From Psychromonas sp030397575 (GTDB taxonomy: Bacteria > Pseudomonadota > Gammaproteobacteria > Enterobacterales > Psychromonadaceae): DNA of 64,000 bases. The stretch lies in the NCBI RefSeq assembly GCF_046250175.1, contig NZ_CP176468.1. One strand, written 5' to 3'. The position numbers were made by a program, and so were the translations under genes. The notes under the pieces were generated by a model. It was not told the origin of the DNA. It searched no databases and worked only from the letters and a program-made list of their open reading frames with translations. Shown piece after piece: positions 9,392-18,489 of the stretch. Each line of letters opens with the position of its first letter. Within the stretch, counting starts at the first letter, position 1.

Positions 9392-9697
9392 GTAACGCCC
9401 AAAATATAAAGTGAATATATAAATAACCTGTAAAGCGTTAGTTTAACAATAAAGTTTTAGAATTCATCTATTTAATTAACCTGAGCTCAGCTTAACGGAA
9501 ACCAGGCTTTCTAAAGTCAGATAGTTAAATCATTTATTAGGCAATACGGTTGGTTGTAATCAGAAATCTGTATAAATAACTGTGTTAACTCGCTTTTCTT
9601 ATCCAGTGTAGAGGCTATTTATTATCTACAAAGGATAATTATTACTCAGGTTATGCTACAGTCATACTATAGTTATTACTGAAATAGGAAGCCTATA
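9392..9697. other. intergenic region with dispersed-repeat copy
   Basis: A 306-base divergent region between folA and the DUF2333 gene. About a third of it is repeat copy B. The bases just before 9698 should hold the promoter and ribosome-binding site of the DUF2333 gene (ATAGGAAGCC precedes the ATG). No gene is seen. Confidence 0.55.
9514..9622 (+). repeat. dispersed intergenic repeat, copy B
   Basis: The most compact copy. It starts AAGTCAGATAGTTAAAT, continues CATTTATTAGGCAATAC, and ends with CTCGCTTTTCTTATCCAGT and then GAGGCTATTTA. Left and right blocks align well with 709-863. The left end AAGTCAGATA is shared with the copy near 56042. Function unknown. Confidence 0.6.
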
Positions 9698-10687
9698 ATG
9701 CTTACTGCGCTAAAAAAATCTGCCATCCCTTTATTAATCATTATTATTTTTATCTCTTGGTTACTGTCTATTTGGTGGGGCTGGATGCCATCATCTTATA
9801 ATGTTAAATCGCGTGTTCAGGAAACAGCACAAGCAGAAAATGTTGAATTAGTACCAGGTTATGCCACTGTCACTACCTTAATTGATATGGCTGAGTGGTT
9901 AGTGGATAAACCTGGAGGCTTATTATCAAATGATGTTATTCCTCCAGGGTTACTAATGGATAATATGCCCGCATTTGAATATGGTGTGTTAGAGCAAGTT
10001 CGTGATTTAGCGTTAGTGATGCGTTTAGACTTCAGTCGTTCACAGTCACAATCAACGGGTGATAAAGACCTTGAAACAGCACAAAATAAAATGAATATTT
10101 CACATAAAAATTGGGTGCTACCTAGTGCTGAAAGCGAATATAAAGATGCAATAAAAGCCTTTGCTCGTTACCGTACTCGTCTAAGTGCCGAAGATGAAAC
10201 AGAAGCACAATTTTATACACGAGCAGATAATTTAAGTGATTGGTTACGAGAAATTGAAAAGCGCTTAGGCTCTATTTCACAAAATTTGAGTGCCAGCGTC
10301 GGTAATGATATTTTTGATACCAACTTAGCAGGTGACACCACAGCTAAGCAATCAACAAGAACCTCTGAAGAGTTAAAAATTCAAACTAGCTGGTTTAAAA
10401 TTGATGATGTATTTTATGAAAGCCGCGGCTCAACTTGGGCTATACTGCACTTTTTAAAAGCGGTTCAAATTGATTTTGCTGATGTATTAGAGAAAAAGAA
10501 TGCGACAGTGAGCTTAAAACAGATCATCCGTGACTTAGAAGGTACTCAACAAGCAGTATGGAGCCCAATGGTATTAAACGGTAGCGGCTTTGGTTTTCTA
10601 GCGAACCATTCATTAGTGATGGCAAATTACGTGTCACGAGCAAATGCAGCATTAATCGACTTAAGACGTTTATTAGAGCAAGGTTAA
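9698..10687 (+). CDS. DUF2333 family membrane-anchored protein
   Basis: A 329-residue protein of unknown role. One N-terminal membrane segment (about 10-30, containing LLIIIIFISWLLSIWWGW) anchors a long soluble domain, expected on the periplasmic side. Sequence and length fit the DUF2333 family of marine gammaproteobacteria. The soluble part is mostly alpha-helical by eye and no enzyme motif is visible. It is a single gene closed by the palindromic terminator at 10714-10739. Confidence 0.75.
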   Translation: MLTALKKSAIPLLIIIIFISWLLSIWWGWMPSSYNVKSRVQETAQAENVELVPGYATVTTLIDMAEWLVDKPGGLLSNDVIPPGLLMDNMPAFEYGVLEQVRDLALVMRLDFSRSQSQSTGDKDLETAQNKMNISHKNWVLPSAESEYKDAIKAFARYRTRLSAEDETEAQFYTRADNLSDWLREIEKRLGSISQNLSASVGNDIFDTNLAGDTTAKQSTRTSEELKIQTSWFKIDDVFYESRGSTWAILHFLKAVQIDFADVLEKKNATVSLKQIIRDLEGTQQAVWSPMVLNGSGFGFLANHSLVMANYVSRANAALIDLRRLLEQG

Positions 10688-10713
10688 AACTTCCCTACCC
10701 ACCATAGAAAACA

Positions 10714-10739
10714 AAAACGAGCTCCTAGGAGCTCGTTTT
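10714..10739. terminator. bidirectional rho-independent terminator
   Basis: A perfect 26-base palindrome, AAAACGAGCTCCT followed by its reverse complement, with an A-tract on one side and a T-tract on the other. It sits between two converging genes and can stop transcription from both sides. Confidence 0.85.
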
Positions 10740-10767
10740 ATGTAAAAGGCGATGTCAACCTTAGGAT

Positions 10768-11106
10768 CTAAGCACCACAACATTTCTTGAATTTTTTACC
10801 ACTGCCACAAACACATGGCTCGTTACGTGCAGGTTTCTTTTCAAAACGTGTAGTCACAGGCTTATTAATTAATACATCTAACTCAGTAGTATTTTCTGCT
10901 TGCTCAGCATCGACCGTAACTGTAACAACTAATTGATGTTGCTTAGCTAAAGCTTGAATCTCTTCACTGCGCGCTTCGCTGTTTACAATCACCTGCAACG
11001 GTAACTCTTCAGTTCCCGCTTTTACAGCACGCTTTGTATTAAAACCATAACTTGAATGTTTTGGCTTCTTCTCTTTTTTACCTTTGAAGAAAAACTTATC
11101 TGACAT
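10768..11106 (-). CDS. SEC-C motif protein of the PBPRA1643 family
   Basis: A 112-residue basic protein ending in a SEC-C zinc-binding motif (PCVCGSGKKFKKCCG), the same motif that ends SecA. The N-terminus (MSDKFFFKGKKEKKPKHSS) is lysine-rich. The family is described as a small SWIM/SEC-C metal-binding protein of marine gammaproteobacteria. The motif may contact SecB or ribosomes as in SecA, but no function is established. Monocistronic. Confidence 0.75.
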   Translation of the reverse strand: MSDKFFFKGKKEKKPKHSSYGFNTKRAVKAGTEELPLQVIVNSEARSEEIQALAKQHQLVVTVTVDAEQAENTTELDVLINKPVTTRFEKKPARNEPCVCGSGKKFKKCCGA

Positions 11107-11234
11107 ATTTAACCTTTGTTATTTTATTCTTTATTCACGCTTAATCTGTTACGCATATACTCAGCACATGCATTTTGCCGACAGTGTACAGTATTATTAA
11201 TACCAATCTAGCCTAATCTATAAGCAACGCTAGA

Positions 11235-11702
11235 TTAAACAATAGGTCGACCACGGTAGATAAGAATAGACGGTAATGCCAAACCAAAACTTAACGCGGT
11301 TAGGATAAATAAAGTGCGTAAGCCATTTTCCATCACCAATTGCATTAACCCTAAACTATAACCCGTAGTATTGATTTCAACTAAAGCAATCATTGCGGTA
11401 AAAGCATAACTACCGGGGATCATCGGAATAACCGAAGCAACTGTAAAAACTGGTCTTGGAATAAGGTGTTTACGTGACCAATACAGACCTAAGAACCCCA
11501 TATTCGCAGAAACAATAAAAGTCGCCCATTCAATTGGTACACCGTAATGCATTAATAGAAAACGCGAACTATGCGTTAAAGCACCACCGATAGCGCAGTA
11601 AATTAACATATGACGCGGTACATTAAACACCATTGCAAAACCGACTGCAGGTATCCAGGCAAACCATGCATCTTCTAATAACAGATAAAGTAATTCAATC
11701 AT
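11235..11702 (-). CDS. yjjB: YjjB-type threonine/serine exporter subunit
   Basis: The small membrane subunit (155 residues, about five hydrophobic segments) of a ThrE-like exporter split over two genes. PMIPGSYAFTAM is the characteristic stretch. In E. coli the YjjP-YjjB pair is linked to succinate export; by family it belongs to the threonine/serine exporters. Its ATG overlaps the stop codon of the upstream partner gene (TAATG), so the two are translationally coupled. Confidence 0.85.
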   Translation of the reverse strand: MIELLYLLLEDAWFAWIPAVGFAMVFNVPRHMLIYCAIGGALTHSSRFLLMHYGVPIEWATFIVSANMGFLGLYWSRKHLIPRPVFTVASVIPMIPGSYAFTAMIALVEINTTGYSLGLMQLVMENGLRTLFILTALSFGLALPSILIYRGRPIV

Positions 11703-12478
11703 TAGCTAGTCCACCCTGACACACCCACTAGTGTCATCGAAGCGACGATACCAATGGATACACTAATGGCTAATAGTGTCGCAAACACCCAACGTGCTAT
11801 GCCCATATTAATATGCCCTTTGAGCATATCTGACACTGAGTTAATTAAGGGAAAACCAGGCACCAATAGTAATACACTCGCTGCCATTGCAATTTGTGGG
11901 TTCTCACCAGCTTCAAAGATCACCCCAAAACTGGTGATAGTCGTTGCAACAAAAGCCGCAGCAGCAAAATTAACAAAGGGATTATGATGTCGATGAGCGA
12001 GCTCTTGACGGAGGATCATAGCAAGAGCAGCAGCTACAAAAGTAACCCAGTAAGCTGCACGGTCACCGCCGAAAAAGTGGCTAAAACTTGCACATGAAAA
12101 GCCAATCATTAATACCACCAGCCAGCGGTTATGCTTGAACGGAATTAAACGTTTTAAACGCTTTTTTACATCTCTCACATCCAATAGCTGCTTTTCAGCC
12201 ATCACACAAATACGCTGAACTTCACAAACCATTTGCATATTAATACCACGATCAAAGCAACGTCTTGTGGTAGTGACACAATGACCGTCCGACAAACTGG
12301 TAATGACAATGGCATCAGGACTAACAGATAACTCTATATTATCTGCACCTAGCGCCAAACCAATGCGTTGTGTGGTTTGTTCAATCAGGCGGCTTTCAGC
12401 ACCATGTTGATGTAAAATCTGTCCTGCAAACACGGCTACCCGTGTCAATTCCGTTTGTGCTTCCTTCGACAAGCTCAT
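11702..12478 (-). CDS. yjjP: YjjP-type threonine/serine exporter subunit (DUF1212)
   Basis: The large subunit of the same split exporter, 258 residues. The soluble N-terminal half (about 1-110) holds the ThrE family pattern around AGQILHQHGAESRLIEQT. The C-terminal half has about five membrane segments, including LLLVPGFPLINSVSDML, which is typical of the ThrE N-terminal domain. The substrate here (threonine, serine or succinate) cannot be told from sequence. It forms an operon with the downstream subunit. Confidence 0.87.
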   Translation of the reverse strand: MSLSKEAQTELTRVAVFAGQILHQHGAESRLIEQTTQRIGLALGADNIELSVSPDAIVITSLSDGHCVTTTRRCFDRGINMQMVCEVQRICVMAEKQLLDVRDVKKRLKRLIPFKHNRWLVVLMIGFSCASFSHFFGGDRAAYWVTFVAAALAMILRQELAHRHHNPFVNFAAAAFVATTITSFGVIFEAGENPQIAMAASVLLLVPGFPLINSVSDMLKGHINMGIARWVFATLLAISVSIGIVASMTLVGVSGWTS

Positions 12479-12490
12479 GGTGTACTCGAC

Positions 12491-13447
12491 CTATAGTTGA
12501 GATTCAGCCAGTTTTAGATCTAACGTGGCTTTAAGAAGTTTGAATAATAATATAGCAGCATCTATCTCTTCTTTGCGATTGGTTAAACTTTCGATGTTTA
12601 ATCCGAGCGGAATATTTAAGGGTAATACCGCCTGTAATATTTGCTCAAAGTTATTACGACTGATTTGTAGTGATTCTTTTAACGGGTTATCCGACGCTAA
12701 AATACGCAATGATGTTGCTTCCGGTACAGAAATCCCTAACCACTCGATAAACTCTAAGGTTTTAGCGCTGCCACATGGAGAAAAAGTTAAAATAACACGT
12801 TTTGGTTGAATACCTTGTTGCTTACATTCACTTGCATAACGAGTTAATAGATCAATAGTCGCTTGCGCATTGTATACCGCTTGGGTAATAAAGTACTCAC
12901 AACCTTGGTCTTGCTTATTACGTAAACGAAGGTGTTCATTCCCCTTAGCAACATGGCGCTCAGCAATCGTCACACCACCTAAATAAAAATCTTGAGGATG
13001 GTCTTCAAGCGTTTTATAAGCATCATTCAAAGACAGTTTAATGTCCCCTTCTGATGAAGGAGAGCCAACTAATACCAAATCACGCACTGAAAATTGATGC
13101 CAAGCATCAGATAACCACGCAGTAAAATCAGCAGCATCACGTTGCGATACACTTTTATAGGTAATAACGGGTTTATTTACTTTATCGTGTAATAATTTCG
13201 AATATAAACGCGAATCATGAGTATATTTAAAAGGAAATGGGCGGGGTTTATCAGTACGAGATGTTTCATCTTGAATATCGTAAACGATTAAACCGTCATA
13301 TTCTATCTCATCTAAACGCCCTAACAATTTATCTGCAATGCCAGAAACCAGCTCTAAATCAGTATCTTTTTTTGGAGGTGTAGTACCAATGAAATAAACG
13401 CCACGTTTCGGATCAGTGGTAATACTTTTTAACTTAGAGTTAGACAT
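12491..13447 (-). CDS. MetF-like (methylenetetrahydrofolate reductase family) protein
   Basis: A 318-residue protein related to the flavin-dependent MTHFR fold. Recognisable stretches are YDGLIVYDIQDE, RDLVLVGSPSSEGD, DFYLGGVTIAERH and EYFITQAVYN, which follow the MetF barrel order. It is divergent from true MetF, and a separate metF is likely elsewhere, so the reaction is not certain. The ATG at 13447 is chosen because GGGA precedes it by about 8 bases; an in-frame start at 13510 would add 21 residues. It sits 12 bases upstream of yjjP and is possibly co-transcribed. Confidence 0.7.
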   Translation of the reverse strand: MSNSKLKSITTDPKRGVYFIGTTPPKKDTDLELVSGIADKLLGRLDEIEYDGLIVYDIQDETSRTDKPRPFPFKYTHDSRLYSKLLHDKVNKPVITYKSVSQRDAADFTAWLSDAWHQFSVRDLVLVGSPSSEGDIKLSLNDAYKTLEDHPQDFYLGGVTIAERHVAKGNEHLRLRNKQDQGCEYFITQAVYNAQATIDLLTRYASECKQQGIQPKRVILTFSPCGSAKTLEFIEWLGISVPEATSLRILASDNPLKESLQISRNNFEQILQAVLPLNIPLGLNIESLTNRKEEIDAAILLFKLLKATLDLKLAESQL

Positions 13448-13681
13448 ATCAAGTTCCCAGACTTTACACAGAAAATAAAAGAGCAAAAGTATCCCATATC
13501 TTGCCAACAATTGGTATTAAGGAAAGCATATTAAAAACGCGAGCGTTAAGGTTCACTGCGGCAAAAATCAGCGAATAGACTAAAAGCTTGTATTAAATAG
13601 GAATAATTAACCTTTCATCGATGGCGACATAGAAAGTTTTCGCGCTATACTAGCTATTATTTACAACAAAAAAGACCCGTT

Positions 13682-14410
13682 ATGCGCAACCCTCGTTTTT
13701 ATGAACCACAACCGTTAGCAGAAAACAGCATCATTACACTTTCTGATGATGCTGCTCAACATATTCGTGTTTTGCGTCTTAACCAAGGCGATCAAGTTAC
13801 TTTGTTTAATGGACAAGGTGGACAGTTTTCAGCACAACTTACTGAGGTACAAAAGCGAAGTTGTAAAGCGCAAATAAACGCATTCCAAGCAACTGATAAT
13901 GAAAGTCCTCTGTATTTACATTTAGGGCAAGTTATCTCTCGTGGTGACAGAATGGAGTTTGTGGTACAAAAAGCAGTAGAGTTAGGGGTAAACGAAATAA
14001 CGCCATTAGTCAGTGAACGTTGCGGTGTTAAATTAAATGCTGAACGTATGGCGAAAAAACAACAACAGTGGCAAAAAATAGCCATTGCGGCCTGTGAACA
14101 ATCAGGTAGAAATATCGTCCCTACAATCCATCCTGTTGTATCCTTAACAGAGTGGAGTGAAGAGCCTGTCGATTGCTGTAAGTTAACCCTACATCCACGT
14201 GCTAAATATTCAATGAATACATTACCCGACGATATCCAGCATGTACGTTTATTGATTGGTCCTGAAGGTGGATTTAGTGACGAAGAAATCACCCTAACAG
14301 AGACCTTAGCATTTACAGAAACATTATTAGGGCCTCGAGTTTTACGTACTGAAACAGCGGCATTAACTGCGATTACTGCATTACAATGTCGTTTTGGCGA
14401 TTTAGCTTAA
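13682..14410 (+). CDS. rsmE: RsmE, 16S rRNA m3U1498 methyltransferase
   Basis: A SPOUT-class enzyme that methylates U1498 of 16S rRNA. In 242 residues it has an N-terminal PUA-like domain (about 1-70) and a C-terminal knotted SAM-binding domain with LIGPEGGFSDEE and GPRVLRTETAALTA, both diagnostic. It is the first gene of the conserved rsmE-gshB-yqgE-ruvX cluster; gshB starts 22 bases later. Confidence 0.95.
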   Translation: MRNPRFYEPQPLAENSIITLSDDAAQHIRVLRLNQGDQVTLFNGQGGQFSAQLTEVQKRSCKAQINAFQATDNESPLYLHLGQVISRGDRMEFVVQKAVELGVNEITPLVSERCGVKLNAERMAKKQQQWQKIAIAACEQSGRNIVPTIHPVVSLTEWSEEPVDCCKLTLHPRAKYSMNTLPDDIQHVRLLIGPEGGFSDEEITLTETLAFTETLLGPRVLRTETAALTAITALQCRFGDLA

Positions 14411-14432
14411 TTTATTATCAATAGGAAATTAT

Positions 14433-15386
14433 ATGACCATTAAAATTGGTATCGTGATGGATCCCATCGCTGACGTTAATATTAAAAAAGACTCAAGTTT
14501 TGCGATGTTATTAGAAGCTCAATCACGTGGTTGGGAATTATACTATTTAGAAATGAAAGATTTACACCTAGAAAACGGTCGCTGTTTTGCAACTAGCAAA
14601 AAACTAACTGTTCAACGTAAAGAAGGTGATTTTTATCAATTAGAAGAATCAGTAACGCATCCATTATCTGATTTAGACGCCGTATTAATGCGTAAAGATC
14701 CACCTTTTGATACCGAATATATCTATGCCACTTATCTATTAGAGCGCGCAGAAGATGAGGGTTGTTTAATCGTTAACAAACCACAAAGTCTTCGTGATGC
14801 CAATGAAAAGCTGTTTACCGCTTGGTTCAGTGAATTCACACCAATTACCTTAGTGACACGCAGTGCTGAAAAAATTCGTGAATTTCACGCTAAGCACAAA
14901 GACGTTATCCTAAAACCATTAGATGGAATGGGTGGCGCATCTATTTTCCGTATTAAAGAAAATGACAGCAACGTAGGTGTAATCATCGAGACACTAACCG
15001 AGCATCAACAACGTTATTGTATGGCACAAGCATTTATCCCTGAAATCAAAGACGGTGATAAACGTATCTTGATCGTTGACGGTGAACCAATGCCTTATGC
15101 ATTAGCACGTATTCCAGCAAAAGGTGAAACACGTGGTAACTTAGCAGCTGGCGGTCGAGGTGTAGCACAGCCATTATCTGAATCAGATTGGCATATTGCA
15201 AATACCATCGGGCCTAAGTTAAAAGAGAAAGGCTTAATCTTTGTTGGTTTAGACGTCATTGGTGATAAAGTCACTGAAATCAATGTAACAAGCCCAACGT
15301 GTATCCAAGAGATTGACAACGCTTATGGTACTAACATCAGTGGCAAATTAATGGATGCCATTGAGAAGCGTGTAAAAGGTGCTTAA
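14433..15386 (+). CDS. gshB: GshB, glutathione synthetase
   Basis: An ATP-grasp enzyme joining gamma-glutamylcysteine and glycine. The 317 residues begin MTIKIGIVMDPI and include the ATP-grasp core KPLDGMGGASIFRI and the later EINVTSPTCIQEID, which holds metal ligands. Length is normal. AATAGGAAATTAT precedes the ATG. Located between rsmE and yqgE. Confidence 0.96.
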   Translation: MTIKIGIVMDPIADVNIKKDSSFAMLLEAQSRGWELYYLEMKDLHLENGRCFATSKKLTVQRKEGDFYQLEESVTHPLSDLDAVLMRKDPPFDTEYIYATYLLERAEDEGCLIVNKPQSLRDANEKLFTAWFSEFTPITLVTRSAEKIREFHAKHKDVILKPLDGMGGASIFRIKENDSNVGVIIETLTEHQQRYCMAQAFIPEIKDGDKRILIVDGEPMPYALARIPAKGETRGNLAAGGRGVAQPLSESDWHIANTIGPKLKEKGLIFVGLDVIGDKVTEINVTSPTCIQEIDNAYGTNISGKLMDAIEKRVKGA

Positions 15387-15478
15387 ATAGACCTAAAAAT
15401 CCCTATTAATTTGAATACATTGTTATAGTCTAAACACAGAAGATATTGTCAATGTATTCAAAATTCATGGAGAAGCAT

Positions 15479-16156
15479 ATGACTATCGATAAAACAAAAC
15501 CCCCTTTTTCCGATCCAGAGGTTGATCCTTTATTGGAGGTATCTTCTGTTGATGCTGAAATTAAACTTACCGATGAAAATACGCAAACGGAAGTGATTGC
15601 TTCTTTAAAAAACCATTTTTTGATTGCGATGCCTTCTTTAACAGATCCTTACTTCAAACAATCAGTAGTTTATATCTGTGAACATGACGAGTTAGGGGCA
15701 ATGGGTTTTATTATCAACTACCCCGTTAAACTAACCGTACAAGAGTTATTAAAAAATGCTGAAAGCATTGACCATGAACCAAATCCGCCTCTTAAAAAAC
15801 CCGTGTTTTTAGGTGGTCCATTAGATATGGATAGAGGCTTTGTATTGCATAGCCCAACCAGTGATACTGGCGCACAAAGCACCGTACTGAATGAGCACTT
15901 AATGATGTCTAACTCAAATACAGTGTTGTCATCTTTAGGCACAACTCATGAGCCCACTAACTATATGGTCACTCTAGGTTATGCCAGTTGGGATTCAGGA
16001 CAATTAGAAGAAGAGATGGTTAAAAATCAGTGGCTTACCATTAACTTTGAACATGACATCATCTTCAATACACCTGCAGAACAACGCTGGGCTAGCTCCT
16101 TACAAAAATTAGGCGTAGACCCATTACAATTAAGTAGCGAAATAGGCCACGCATAA
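15479..16156 (+). CDS. yqgE: YqgE/AlgH family (UPF0301) protein with extended N-terminus
   Basis: A member of the widespread UPF0301/AlgH family, function not settled. From the ATG at 15479 it is 225 residues. The conserved domain begins near residue 40 (SLKNHFLIAMPSL) and includes CEHDELGAMGFIINYP. Most relatives start right at this point, so about 38 residues are an added N-terminal tail rich in acidic residues. The start is supported by GGAG at 15469-15472, 6 bases upstream; in-frame ATG 15452 and TTG 15446 are less likely. Its stop overlaps the ruvX start by one base. Confidence 0.9.
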   Translation: MTIDKTKPPFSDPEVDPLLEVSSVDAEIKLTDENTQTEVIASLKNHFLIAMPSLTDPYFKQSVVYICEHDELGAMGFIINYPVKLTVQELLKNAESIDHEPNPPLKKPVFLGGPLDMDRGFVLHSPTSDTGAQSTVLNEHLMMSNSNTVLSSLGTTHEPTNYMVTLGYASWDSGQLEEEMVKNQWLTINFEHDIIFNTPAEQRWASSLQKLGVDPLQLSSEIGHA

Positions 16157-16593
16157 TGACAACAGAAACAAAAGCCCCTAATGCCCTGTTGGGGTTTGAC
16201 TTTGGTACCAAAAGTATCGGTGTTGCAACAGGACAAATGATCACTGCTACCGCTCAACCTCTCGCAGCAATTAAAGCCAATGATGGCATTCCTAATTGGG
16301 ACACTGTTGAACATGTCATTAAAGAATGGAAACCCGACCTTATTGTTGTTGGTTTACCCTTAAATATGGATGGTACAGAGCAACCAATTACCCAAAGAGC
16401 AAAGAAGTTTGGTAACCGACTATCTGGGCGTTTTGGTGCCAAAGTCGCATTTCAAGATGAGCGTTTAACTACTGCGAGTGCCAAAGAATTTATTTTTGAG
16501 CGAGGTGGTTATAAAGCCTTAGAAAAAGGCAAAGTAGATAGTGTATCCGCCGCGTTGATTTTAGAAAGCTGGATGGAAAGTTACTGGCAATAA
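16156..16593 (+). CDS. ruvX: RuvX/YqgF, RNase H-fold putative Holliday junction resolvase
   Basis: A 145-residue RNase H-fold nuclease also implicated in 16S rRNA maturation. Motifs seen: LLGFDFGTKSIGVATG (first catalytic aspartate), VVGLPLNMDGTEQ, and FQDERLTTASA, with the later VDSVSAALILE. Its ATG overlaps the yqgE stop. Last gene of the cluster, closed by the hairpin at 16629-16669. Confidence 0.94.
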   Translation: MTTETKAPNALLGFDFGTKSIGVATGQMITATAQPLAAIKANDGIPNWDTVEHVIKEWKPDLIVVGLPLNMDGTEQPITQRAKKFGNRLSGRFGAKVAFQDERLTTASAKEFIFERGGYKALEKGKVDSVSAALILESWMESYWQ

Positions 16594-16628
16594 CAAACCA
16601 CTATTTAGCTACTGCTCTGACATTAAGC

Positions 16629-16669
16629 ACAGATACTTAGCCATATGGATTTAAGTATCTGTCATTTTT
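16629..16669 (+). terminator. rho-independent terminator after ruvX
   Basis: An 11-base inverted repeat, ACAGATACTTA and TAAGTATCTGT, with a 12-base loop, followed by CATTTTTC. It lies 36 bases after the ruvX stop and fits termination of the rsmE-ruvX transcript. Confidence 0.7.
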
Positions 16670-16861
16670 CATTATAACGTTCAATTTATTCTAACAACAT
16701 CATTTCAATACAGTACTTGATATTATATTGACCTACCTGATATTCAGTTTTATATTAAACCGTTGCCTGCCAACGAATAAATTCAACATGGATGCTGCAT
16801 CTACTCATTAAGATGTTAGCTTTTTGATAACTAAAAACAACACCAGAAAAATGGACCGCCA

Positions 16862-17491
16862 ATGCCAATCTTACATATTGAAGCTTTTCTGATCGCCATT
16901 ACTATCTTAACCCTGACTCCAGGACTGGACACCGCATTAGTCATTCGCAATACCACTCGAGGTGGAGAAAAGGATGGATTTGTGACAAATGTTGGAATCT
17001 GTTTTGGCTTATTCTTCCATGCCACCTTATCTGCCGTTGGTATCTCATTATTACTTTCACAATCACCACAATTATTCCAAGCCGTGAAGATGATTGGTGC
17101 CCTGTATATCCTGTATTTAGGAATTCAAGGTTTAAGACACAGCTTCTTTGCTTCAGCTAAAGATCCTGAAAAATTCGGTAGCCAAGGTAGTTTTAAAGCA
17201 ACAAGAAGCTTTCGAGAAGGTTTACTGTCGAATGCATTAAATCCAAAAACAGCCATATTTTACTTAGCCTTTTTACCGCAATTCATTAACCCAGAGTACT
17301 CTGCTTTCATGCAATCATTATTGATGGCAGCCATTCATTTCGTGATTGCACTTTGTTGGCAAGCCTTTATTAGCCGTATGATTGTCGCTGCTAAGAAACG
17401 TTTCGATGGAGGAAAAACACAACTGATGATGGAACGTTTAACAGGGGTAGTATTGATTGGCTTGGCAGTTAAACTGTTAATGGAGAAATAG
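16862..17491 (+). CDS. LysE/RhtB family amino-acid exporter
   Basis: An inner-membrane transporter of 209 residues with about six hydrophobic segments. The family signature near the N-terminus is LTLTPGLDTALVIRNTTRGG, followed by the conserved region around LYILYLGIQGLRH and LSNALNPKTAIFYLAFLPQF. The family exports amino acids such as homoserine, threonine or lysine; the substrate cannot be read here. Single gene, convergent with a second, distinct member of the same family. Confidence 0.88.
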   Translation: MPILHIEAFLIAITILTLTPGLDTALVIRNTTRGGEKDGFVTNVGICFGLFFHATLSAVGISLLLSQSPQLFQAVKMIGALYILYLGIQGLRHSFFASAKDPEKFGSQGSFKATRSFREGLLSNALNPKTAIFYLAFLPQFINPEYSAFMQSLLMAAIHFVIALCWQAFISRMIVAAKKRFDGGKTQLMMERLTGVVLIGLAVKLLMEK

Positions 17492-17563
17492 TAGCAGTAA
17501 GTGTATTACCCGTCTATTACACAGGTAATACACTTATCACTGACACATTAACTAATGTTTTTC

Positions 17564-18190
17564 TTACCTCAATACCAAGTACAATCCCGCCAATATCATA
17601 ATACTCCCTGCTACTCGATTTAATTTTTTATGAGCACTTGGTGTTTTTAACAAATTAGCCATTCGACTCGCACCAATTGCAATTAGTATTAACCCTGCAA
17701 ACAAAGCAAATGCAGAAAGTACTGACACTAACAAAATATCCGAAGAGGTCAGCACATTTAAATTAATAAAAGTCGGTAAAAATGAAATATAGAATAGGAT
17801 AACTTTCGGATTAGACACTGAAATGAGGAACCCTTGTATAAAACCAGAAAAAAGCGCAGGATTTTTCACAACATCCCCTTCTATTTTCATATTACCTTGC
17901 AATGGAGGCAAAGCATTAAACATCTGATAACCGAGGTAGATCAGATAACCAGCACCTATATAACGAATAGCAATAAACACTTCCGACCAATTAGTTGCAA
18001 TAGCAGCTAACCCTAAACACACTAAAATAAGATAAAGCACATCACTGGCTATCATACCTAAAATCAACATTACCGTGCTTTTAGGACCGCTGACCATTGC
18101 TCTAGCTAAAACGGCAAAGACACCTGGGCCCGGTGTAATACCAAAAATAAAGATTGCAATAAAAAATGTAATTGCAGATTCAAATGACAT
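17564..18190 (-). CDS. LysE/RhtB family amino-acid exporter
   Basis: A 208-residue membrane protein with about six hydrophobic segments. It shows the family pattern FGITPGPGVFAVLARAMVSG and FLISVSNPKVILFYISFLPTF. The ATG at 18190 is preferred because AGGA lies 6 bases upstream; an in-frame start at 18226 would add 12 residues without a good ribosome-binding site. It is clearly different in sequence from the neighbouring exporter, so this is not a recent tandem duplication. Substrate unknown. Confidence 0.87.
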   Translation of the reverse strand: MSFESAITFFIAIFIFGITPGPGVFAVLARAMVSGPKSTVMLILGMIASDVLYLILVCLGLAAIATNWSEVFIAIRYIGAGYLIYLGYQMFNALPPLQGNMKIEGDVVKNPALFSGFIQGFLISVSNPKVILFYISFLPTFINLNVLTSSDILLVSVLSAFALFAGLILIAIGASRMANLLKTPSAHKKLNRVAGSIMILAGLYLVLR

Positions 18191-18489
18191 ACTTAATCCT
18201 TTAATCGTTATCACCTTGATTAACAAGGCTATTCATCCATATTTAATAGCTCAGTATAAATGAGATTGAATAATACCAATTATATTAGATAAGAGTGCTA
18301 AATTTTGTGCAGAGAAAATAACTGAGTTTAACAAATAAACTAAAACGATTAATTAGCGTGATTGGCATGATAGTAACGTTGTTTTTTATAACACTTCCTG
18401 ATAGGTTATTGAACACTTGTTCTTTTATTTTCTAACCCTTAAATAAAAGAGCTCCCCCTTAACTTCCATCAGCTGATTAGGAAAAAAAG

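Noticed and set aside
13792..14292. Long reading frame antisense to rsmE
   Set aside because: rsmE is certain on the plus strand; the antisense frame shows no domain and no start signal.
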